Shown: positions 17,711-23,831 of the stretch, piece by piece
Position numbering within the stretch: the first letter of the stretch is position 1
Layout of the letters: every line of letters starts with the position of its first letter
Assembly: GCA_964411985.1 (NCBI GenBank)
Contig: CAYPNF010000086.1
Location: 1 to 28,218, forward strand
DNA length: 28,218 nucleotides
Reading direction: 5' to 3'
From: CAYPNF01 sp964411985
Lineage (GTDB): Bacteria; Verrucomicrobiota; Verrucomicrobiia; Limisphaerales; J093
Notes under the pieces: generated by a model
The model's input: the letters and a program-made list of their open reading frames with translations, nothing else
Told to the model about the DNA's origin: nothing
Database searches by the model: none
Translations under genes and position numbers: made by a program

Positions 17711-18172
17711 TCATTGAGCGCCGCTCATCTGGGCAGCGGGACCGGCAGCTCCGGGATCGTTGGCCAACCGCACAACTCCTAGCTCCAAGAGTGCCTCTAG
17801 GGCGTTACTGCCTCCCCACTGTTCAGTGATTCGGCCATTCCGGATTCTCTGAACATTGACCCCCCGTAAGGTAATCCTTTTCCCCGTGGCCGGCACACCG
17901 CCGAAGGCACCGAGATGCGTGGCCCGCATGGTATACCAGGTAGCAACAATGTCCCTTTCGGCCACCTGTCCCTCAACCGTCACCACCATATCGGGGTAGC
18001 AATGGTGGAACATGAGCAAATGCTCACGGGCATGCTCAATCCCTGCCCTCCCAGAAGAGTGTGCCACGTAATCCGGTGCCAAGAACTCCGACAGGCGATC
18101 CACCGCGCCCGTGTTGACCAACTCCTCCAGCATCCTACGCGCTAACAACTTGTTTTCTGATTCAGGTGTCAT
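17711..18172 (-). CDS. SnoaL-like (NTF2-fold) ester-cyclase family protein
   Basis: 153 aa, start at 18172 with AAAGGA about ten bases upstream. The sequence has the SnoaL/ester-cyclase layout: N-terminal helix (NKLLARRMLEELVNTGAVD), FLAPDYVAHSSG, a helix with HAREHLLMFHHCYPDM, VEGQVAERDIVATWYTMRATHLGAFGGVPATGK, and the terminal strands NVQRIRNGRITEQWGG. Length is typical for the family, apart from a ~15-residue Ala/Gly-rich tail. Members include polyketide cyclases and many uncharacterised small-molecule-binding proteins, so a substrate cannot be named. It is transcribed alone or with the GNAT gene 127 bases upstream. No signal peptide; cytoplasmic. Confidence 0.88.
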   Translation of the reverse strand: MTPESENKLLARRMLEELVNTGAVDRLSEFLAPDYVAHSSGRAGIEHAREHLLMFHHCYPDMVVTVEGQVAERDIVATWYTMRATHLGAFGGVPATGKRITLRGVNVQRIRNGRITEQWGGSNALEALLELGVVRLANDPGAAGPAAQMSGAQ

Positions 18173-18299
18173 ATCGAGCGGTCCTTTCTTCTCTCACGCA
18201 TATATGGGTCCGCCATGGGAAATGCCGCTGATGCTGGCAATCTAGCGAGAGCGAAATGGTTGGCCTCCATTCGCCGGAGCCTCTGATTGGCAAGAAGGT

Positions 18300-18770
18300 T
18301 CATACAATCGAAGTCTTCTCCATTCTAACACAGGGTAGACTGGTTCCTTGTGGCAACACATTCTCGGCGGCACCCAACGACGCGTAGCCCCGCGCCCCAT
18401 AAAAGGCGACGGAGTTCAAAGTCGCACTGACACTCAGTTTTGAGATTGCCAGGCGCCCCGCTTCGGACTCCAGGGCCTCAAGGACCATCGAACCAATCCC
18501 GCATCCAACGAACTCGGGTGCCACGTAGAGCGCCCGAATATCCGCGGCGGCGGCATCCAGCGCACCAAAAGCGACAACGTCAGCACCCTCTTCCACAACG
18601 AACACGATTAGTTCCCGAATTAACCGCTCATAGTGCTCCGGGCGCTTTGGGCCTGCCCAAGTCTCAATCTGGTCGGAGGTGTAATGACTACGGCACAGAT
18701 TGATGATCGAGGCCTTGTGCATGCGGCACACCTTTTCGGTGTCGGTGATCATTCCGCGCCGTAGATTCAT
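18300..18770 (-). CDS. GNAT-family N-acetyltransferase
   Basis: The start at 18770 is chosen because GGAGG lies six bases upstream and because the protein then begins exactly like GNATs (MNLRRGMITDTEKVCRMHKA). The frame continues to 18950 but the extra 60 residues are Pro/His/Gln-rich and not family-like. The protein is 156 aa. Motif A, for acetyl-CoA binding, is at ~82-94 (YVAPEFVGCGIGS); motif B region N119 to Y129 (NSVAFYGARGY) is present. The stretch SHYTSDQIETWAG near 28-40 is common in the subfamily of single-domain GNATs of unknown substrate. It presumably acetylates an amine of a small molecule or protein. There is no clear operon partner. Confidence 0.9.
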   Translation of the reverse strand: MNLRRGMITDTEKVCRMHKASIINLCRSHYTSDQIETWAGPKRPEHYERLIRELIVFVVEEGADVVAFGALDAAAADIRALYVAPEFVGCGIGSMVLEALESEAGRLAISKLSVSATLNSVAFYGARGYASLGAAENVLPQGTSLPCVRMEKTSIV

Positions 18771-18776
18771 ACCCGG

Positions 18777-18781
18777 CCTCC
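18777..18781 (-). promoter_or_regulatory. Ribosome binding site GGAGG deciding the GNAT start
   Basis: On the minus strand GGAGG-CCGGGT-ATG gives a six-base spacer to the ATG at 18770, supporting this start over the upstream in-frame ones. Confidence 0.75.
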
Positions 18782-18896
18782 GGATGTGACATGGCCGATG
18801 AACTCCCCGATGGTCTTGGGAGGAGTGCCCGTAGCCCGGCTGTGGGTTGGTGATCTGATGATCGGGAGCACGGTATTGTTCATTAGCCAAAAATAG

Positions 18897-18911
18897 CACC
18901 CCTGCCAAGCC
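18897..18911 (-). repeat. 15-bp element identical to one upstream of the five-gene operon
   Basis: CACCCCTGCCAAGCC (plus-strand reading) occurs here and at 15494-15508, both in non-coding sequence upstream of minus-strand genes and in the same orientation. On the minus strand it contains TTGGCA. Here no convincing -10 follows at 16-18 bases. This lies in the 198-base gap between the GNAT start and the metallophosphoesterase stop, which otherwise shows nothing recognisable. Confidence 0.45.
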
Positions 18912-18968
18912 ACAAACGGTGATCCCTGAGAAACCGTTGGGACTCGGCAAGGGTGCATGGCTTCGCCT

Positions 18969-20504
18969 CTATTCCGTTACCCCACCCGTAAGAAGGTTTA
19001 CGTTCAAATTCCAGTCGATTGGCGCCGGATCATAGAAGAGCGCCAGCAACACGTTGGTGATCATATGGGCCAGCGGATCCGTCTGACTGTTCAGGTAAGC
19101 AAGCACCTGCTGGGTACCCGCCGTCATCTTGGCTGCATCCTCATTCCCTTGGTAGTTGGCGATGAGTCCCTCGGCCAAAGCCGGCGCTAAGAACTCGGCC
19201 TGAGCCTGGGGCAGGCTATAGGGCGGCATCATCAGCATGTACGTGACCATCCCTTGGATCCTGGGCTGGAGAAAGTGGAGTGCATAAGTCTGGAAGTCAG
19301 GAGCGGTTCCCAAGGGGTAATCGATGGAAGTGACCCGATGGGTGCTGATCCGGAACGTTCCATTGGTCTCCAAGTCCGCGAGCCGGTAGGCGCAGGGGAA
19401 CATGGTTGTGGAGCTGGTTTCCACGTCGAGCAGGCCTCCCGCCTCCATCGGCCCCTGTACGATATCCTGGGAGTGATAATGACCCGTGAACACAAGTCGC
19501 ATACCATAACTGGCAAACAGACTTGCCACCTTTCTGTAGTCCTTCAGCAGGTAATCAGCAAAGAGGGCCTCCTCTGCTGCGAAATGCTCCACGATCCCAT
19601 GGTGCATCATACCGATGACGAATTTCCCTTGGGCCCGGGCCGCCGCCAACTGGTTGGTGATCCAAGCCAGCCGGCCTGCATCGAACGTTCCACCCACGAT
19701 GGGCGTGGTGGTGTTCTCCTGATATCGACAGGAGTCCATGGAGAGAACCCAGAGGCCTGGGGTGGGTTCCGCCACGTACGAGAGTGAATTGGGATCCCGG
19801 GCGATGGCTTCCTGGTACCCGAAGTTGGCGTAGATGGAGGCGAAATCGCCTGCCGCGATACTGGGAACGGGGCTGGTCTTGTCCCCATCGAAGGACTTGG
19901 CGTCCGGATTGTTGATGTCGTGGTTTCCAGGGCAGACGTAGACCTTCGCGCCCGCTGTCTTCAGTCGCTGCAGGTAGGTGGCGAATTCTTGATGAGACAC
20001 CTTTTCGCCGTCTTTTGTGAGGTCACCCGAGACGAGCACAATCTGGGGTTGAGCCTGTTCCAAGTCCTTGGTGACGGCCTCGATAATGGCGCGACTTTCC
20101 GCCAGGAGCTTAGGGTCTTGGGCCAGGTACCCTTGGAAGGCGGTTCCGTCCTGAATCAGAAGGCTCGGTGCGAAGTAATGAGTATCACTGAGCACTGCGA
20201 GCCGAAGCTTGGGAAAGTTGGCTTCCACGTTTGCCTGGACCCGGTAGAACATGGGGACTGGCACGCTATAGTTACCCTGCGTGGCCTGGATTGTGGTCAA
20301 CGGAGTCCACAAGTTGTTGGTATTCTGAACTTGGGAAGCCCACTCGATGGTATACGAGGTCGCCTTCACAAAAGCGGAGGACATATCCCCCCATTGAAGG
20401 GTTCCGTTCCCGTTGAGTTGGAGGACGATCGGTTGCTGGGCTGTGATCTCGGTGGTGCTCAGCACCCCGCAGGCCGCTGCTACACTGAAGAAGCTACGTA
20501 ACAT
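18969..20504 (-). CDS. Secreted calcineurin-like metallophosphoesterase
   Basis: 511 aa, start at 20504 with AGGAG eight bases upstream. The signal peptide is MLRSFFSVAAACGVLSTTEI.. ending near TAQ. Residues ~25-93 form a module with YTIEWAS, W and MFYRVQANV, the same FYR-type pattern found at the C-termini of five other proteins here. The catalytic domain follows with all metal-binding motifs: SDTH (D107, H109), GDLTKDGE (D161), GNHD (N194, H195), MMHH (H301/H302) and GHYH (H342, H344). The last ~100 residues are mostly helical and unrecognised. The family is dinuclear-metal phosphomonoesterases or diesterases; an exported one may release phosphate from organic phosphates, but the substrate is unknown. 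Conserved motif copy 2 lies 74 bases upstream. Confidence 0.92.
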   Translation of the reverse strand: MLRSFFSVAAACGVLSTTEITAQQPIVLQLNGNGTLQWGDMSSAFVKATSYTIEWASQVQNTNNLWTPLTTIQATQGNYSVPVPMFYRVQANVEANFPKLRLAVLSDTHYFAPSLLIQDGTAFQGYLAQDPKLLAESRAIIEAVTKDLEQAQPQIVLVSGDLTKDGEKVSHQEFATYLQRLKTAGAKVYVCPGNHDINNPDAKSFDGDKTSPVPSIAAGDFASIYANFGYQEAIARDPNSLSYVAEPTPGLWVLSMDSCRYQENTTTPIVGGTFDAGRLAWITNQLAAARAQGKFVIGMMHHGIVEHFAAEEALFADYLLKDYRKVASLFASYGMRLVFTGHYHSQDIVQGPMEAGGLLDVETSSTTMFPCAYRLADLETNGTFRISTHRVTSIDYPLGTAPDFQTYALHFLQPRIQGMVTYMLMMPPYSLPQAQAEFLAPALAEGLIANYQGNEDAAKMTAGTQQVLAYLNSQTDPLAHMITNVLLALFYDPAPIDWNLNVNLLTGGVTE

Positions 20505-20512
20505 ACAACAAA

Positions 20513-20517
20513 CTCCT
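20513..20517 (-). promoter_or_regulatory. Ribosome binding site AGGAG of the metallophosphoesterase gene
   Basis: AGGAG on the minus strand with an eight-base spacer (TTTGTTGT) to the ATG at 20504. Confidence 0.6.
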
Positions 20518-20577
20518 GGTTATGGTTTGGTTCAACTGCCGCTCTACCCCGGTTATTCCGTGACACGCTTTCCCTTA

Positions 20578-20608
20578 TCCATGCGTAATGGAGAGGAGAA
20601 AAGGGTCA
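20578..20608. repeat. 31-bp two-block conserved motif, copy 2
   Basis: TCCATGCGTAATG, 8 variable bases, AAAAGGGTCA: 24 of 31 positions match the copy at 15587-15617, with essentially all matches in the two blocks. It lies in the 280-base divergent region between the metallophosphoesterase start (20504) and the pseudopilin start (20785). Both copies point the same way relative to the minus-strand gene downstream. The rest of this region shows no gene or clear promoter. Confidence 0.6.
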
Positions 20609-20784
20609 CTGAGGTAACTCTTATCAGAAGTGGCCAAGGCCGGGTTAATCGATAAAAGCAATGGGGCCATCTTCCAAAGCGATGATTTTGATTCTCGGGT
20701 CTTGAAGGCAGATCCAGGCTGGTGTTGGCGGTGCCCACGGTCAGACTCAAGTATGTGGTCCAAAATATGCTTATTCTGGCCGGT

Positions 20785-21870
20785 ATGAAGCGAACACGCG
20801 TTGAGGAGAACGGGCCCCGCGTTCAATATACTCGAAGCGGAGAACCAGCCGCGTTCACCCGCTTGGAACTTCTGGTTGTACTCGCGACACTGTTTGTCTT
20901 GGTGGTGGTCTCCGTGGGGAGGTTGGGTCGGGCTGGAGTGGGTGGTCAGGCTATGTTGTGCTTGGAGAACCACCGGGCGATGTCCGAGGCCTGGACCCGA
21001 TACGCAAACGACAACGCTGGCCAGTTGGTGAACAACCTGACGATTGCCGGGATCCAAGCGACCGTGAACGCCAAGACCTATAAGACCTGGGCCAACAATA
21101 TCCTGGACTGGACCAAGAGTTCGATGAACACGAACCTCAGCTTGGTGGCAGCCAGCCAGCTCTCTCCTTATCTCAGTGGGAACGTCAACGTATTCAAGTG
21201 TCCGGCGGACAGTTACCTCAGCGCCATGCAAAAGCAAGCTGGCTGGACTTCACGGGTGCGCAGTTACTCCATGAACGCCTTTATGGGCCTCTCGGAGTTG
21301 ACAGGGGATACGGCCGTGAACTCGGGCGCCAACGCATTCTTTCCGGCATGGCGCCAGTTTCTTCAGCTTGCCTCCATCCCTGATCCGGGAGCCACCTTCG
21401 TGTTCCTGGATGAACACCCCGATAGCATCAACGACGGGTATTTCCTCAACGATCCGTTGAACCCGAGTCAATGGGGCGATCTGCCCGGTTCCCAACATGA
21501 CGGCGCTTCCGGCGTGGGTTTCGCGGATGGGCACTCCGAGCTGCACGTTTGGACGTCGCCCAAAACGAAGGTACCGGTGCGATTCTACTACTCGCCAGGG
21601 GTTAACGATCCGGCGGGCAGGATGGACTATCAGTGGCTTGCCGCGAGAAGCACTGTCGATTTGAAACGGCTCGCCGTCACCAGAGCGACTAACCAGCTGC
21701 AGGTATCTTGGGCTCCGTTCCCCACGAACTACGTTTTGCAGAGAAGCAGCTCACTGGATCCAGACGCGTGGACCAACGTGGTTCAGCCCTCCGTGAAAGT
21801 CCCGGGACAACGATCCACCACCTTTGATTTCCAGGGCGATCAAGGGTTCTTTCGACTCAGGCGGCCCTAG
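20785..21870 (+). CDS. Type II/IV pseudopilin-like protein with H-X9-DG motif
   Basis: Start at 20785 (MKRTRVEENGPR...) is preferred, giving 361 aa; upstream in-frame starts at 20722 and 20767 would only lengthen the leader. A prepilin signature follows: cleavage expected before Phe24 (PAA/FTRLELLVVLATLFVLVVVSV), with the conserved Glu at +5 and a single hydrophobic helix. The usual Gly at -1 is replaced by Ala. The C-terminal half has HDGASGVGFADGHSE, the H-X9-DG motif of the large pseudopilin-like families of Planctomycetes/Verrucomicrobia. The protein ends with an FYR-type module (~295-361; YVLQRSSSLDPDAW ... GFFRLRRP). It probably is processed by a prepilin peptidase and sits in the envelope or a pseudopilus; many such paralogs may instead be surface proteins. 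No secretion genes are adjacent. Confidence 0.85.
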   Translation: MKRTRVEENGPRVQYTRSGEPAAFTRLELLVVLATLFVLVVVSVGRLGRAGVGGQAMLCLENHRAMSEAWTRYANDNAGQLVNNLTIAGIQATVNAKTYKTWANNILDWTKSSMNTNLSLVAASQLSPYLSGNVNVFKCPADSYLSAMQKQAGWTSRVRSYSMNAFMGLSELTGDTAVNSGANAFFPAWRQFLQLASIPDPGATFVFLDEHPDSINDGYFLNDPLNPSQWGDLPGSQHDGASGVGFADGHSELHVWTSPKTKVPVRFYYSPGVNDPAGRMDYQWLAARSTVDLKRLAVTRATNQLQVSWAPFPTNYVLQRSSSLDPDAWTNVVQPSVKVPGQRSTTFDFQGDQGFFRLRRP

Positions 21871-21915
21871 GACGCAGTCTCAGTACCTGGTTTTCGTCGC
21901 TCCCATCGCGCGCCG

Positions 21916-23748
21916 TTACCGGACTATTCTGCCGGCGAGCCGCGTTCCCATGGGCACGATGGCAACAGCCTCCATTTTGTTCAACGACAAGAGAACTCTG
22001 CCATTGGATACCGGCACGCGCTTTTGCAGCGGGACGCAGCCCTCCAAAGTAATCCGATAGAAGTCAACGCCCCTGACCGTGTGCCAGTCGTCGGGAAGTT
22101 GCCACAACCTGTTTGCGCATCCCGCCTCGCTGTAGGCGATGATCTCTTTCTTATTCCATAGCGCGGGCACGAACAGATCCTCGTTCTCGCGCAGCACGAA
22201 ATCGCCTTTCCGGATGACGCGTTTCCCTGCTTCGCTACGCGCGACCACGCCACCGCTGTAGTGAAGCGCGTTGCCCTCGAGCCTCTGACGTTCGAGCCGG
22301 CTGAGGTAATACCAAGGCAGCGTCGCGCGACAGAACATGCCAAGGAAGCCGGGCATGGTCTCCTTGTCCCGCTGCCAGATTTCCTCGCCGTGCATGCTGG
22401 AACCAAAGCGGAAGTCGCCATCGCTACCACGATCGGTGCGACCCCGTGCACCCAGGCATTCCGGGATCTCCATCGGATTCCAAGAGTACCACCACGACAT
22501 GGGCTGCAATCCGACAAAGTGTTCACCTGGCGGGTGGGCCCAACCGGTTCCCTCGCCCGTTACATCGAAGCCTCGCTCACGCCAGTAGTGGAAGATCTTG
22601 CGCTGGGTCTCCACGTACTTATCAGGGGTCAACCCCCCATTCTCAGGCCTGGCGTGCCACGGGCTGATGGGCTTTCCTCCATCACGATTGGCAATGAAAA
22701 CATCCACATGAATCGTATGCCCCCATTGGAGCTCGGGGATCATCCGTATCAGGCCATCGATGCGTTCTTGCGCCAAGCCGGCGGCCCATTCTTGGGGATA
22801 GACGACATTGTACATCTCCTCCCCCTTCATCTGGATTCCTGCGACCAGCAGATTCCCGCTTTCATCCCTGGCGAAGCAGTCCTTAGCCACATATTCATCC
22901 CAGAGCGGACTCTGCCGGTAGGCGTCCACCATGTTGATGTGCAGGCTGACGGTAGTGTTGAACTTTCTTCCCTCACGAATCAGCCACCGCAGGCTTTCCA
23001 GCGCGGTGGCGTCCTGCGCTCGCTTCAGCCGGGGGTTCACTTCATTCCACGCGGGATAACCGTGGTCGTGTCCGCCTTTTTGCCAACCAACCAGATAAAG
23101 GATCTTGGGGATGCCGCGCGTCAGATTGTCGGTCCTGCGAATGACCTGGAGCGCCTCCTCAAAAGTGCACATCACATCATGCTCTTTCTGGAACATGGGC
23201 TCCTTCGCCAGGCGCTCCACAGGCTCGCCCTCCATTCCCAAGAAGAGCTTCAGCACGAGGGTCTGGTGGTAATCCCGATAGAAGGGTGTGACCACGACAT
23301 CGGTGGAAGCAGTGATTCGTCGACCTGCCTCCATGACCGTAACCTCGATGGTGGCGGTGCCGCCCTCCTTGGCCCGGACCTTGTTCCCCTCAACCGTGAC
23401 GACATCCACCCCTCCGCTGGCATTCTTGGTCCGAGCTTGGATGCCCAATTCCGCGGGGGGAAGAACACGCTGGGTGCCGTCGGCATACAACCCGGTGACA
23501 GTCAACCTCGCCGTGGCCCTGTTTTCACGCAGGGGATTGAGTCTCTTTCGGTCTACGGCAACCGTTAGGCGCTCCAGCGTCCTCCCGCCGGATCGGGCTG
23601 AGTCCGTGGGGGATCCCTTGGGCAAGGAGCTGGTTTCCGCTTGCGCCCTCTGGGGAAGTGCAGTTTCAAAGGCCAACAGCAGTATGAGCAGACCAAAGAA
23701 CCGGCGGCAGGCGCCGGTTCTCCCCTCGAGCTTCACCAACCCTTTCAT
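21916..23748 (-). CDS. GH101-like glycoside hydrolase (endo-alpha-N-acetylgalactosaminidase-like)
   Basis: Start at 23748 (MKGLVKLEGRTGACRRFFGLLILLLAF) gives 610 aa with a good signal peptide ending near RAQA-E. An earlier ATG at 23835 overlaps the upstream stop as ATGA and may be used instead. Residues ~59-155 form a bacterial Ig-like (Big2-type) domain. The catalytic region (~160-535) carries GWQKGGHDHGYPAWNEVNPR (221-240) and NTTVSLHINMVDAY, as in GH101 enzymes that cleave the core-1 O-glycan disaccharide from Ser/Thr. Candidate catalytic acids are D349 (HVDVF) and E399 (TGEGTG). Their ~50-residue spacing is longer than the 32-33 I recall for characterised GH101 enzymes, so specificity may differ. 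Its operon partner has sugar-binding-like domains. Role inferred: glycoprotein or glycan degradation. Confidence 0.78.
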   Translation of the reverse strand: MKGLVKLEGRTGACRRFFGLLILLLAFETALPQRAQAETSSLPKGSPTDSARSGGRTLERLTVAVDRKRLNPLRENRATARLTVTGLYADGTQRVLPPAELGIQARTKNASGGVDVVTVEGNKVRAKEGGTATIEVTVMEAGRRITASTDVVVTPFYRDYHQTLVLKLFLGMEGEPVERLAKEPMFQKEHDVMCTFEEALQVIRRTDNLTRGIPKILYLVGWQKGGHDHGYPAWNEVNPRLKRAQDATALESLRWLIREGRKFNTTVSLHINMVDAYRQSPLWDEYVAKDCFARDESGNLLVAGIQMKGEEMYNVVYPQEWAAGLAQERIDGLIRMIPELQWGHTIHVDVFIANRDGGKPISPWHARPENGGLTPDKYVETQRKIFHYWRERGFDVTGEGTGWAHPPGEHFVGLQPMSWWYSWNPMEIPECLGARGRTDRGSDGDFRFGSSMHGEEIWQRDKETMPGFLGMFCRATLPWYYLSRLERQRLEGNALHYSGGVVARSEAGKRVIRKGDFVLRENEDLFVPALWNKKEIIAYSEAGCANRLWQLPDDWHTVRGVDFYRITLEGCVPLQKRVPVSNGRVLLSLNKMEAVAIVPMGTRLAGRIVR

Positions 23749-23831
23749 CGCAGCTCGGGCGATCGGCGGTGTCGGTCTGCAGCCCTTTTCGGATAGCCTG
23801 AATGATCGCACGGTGAGAGCGGCTAGGGTCG

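Noticed and set aside
18771..18950. N-terminal extension of the acetyltransferase
   Set aside because: Extra residues are not GNAT-like, and a good SD with correct spacing sits before the ATG at 18770.
22261..23568. 435-codon plus-strand frame opposite the GH101-like gene
   Set aside because: The minus strand encodes conserved glycosidase motifs over the same bases; the plus frame shows none.
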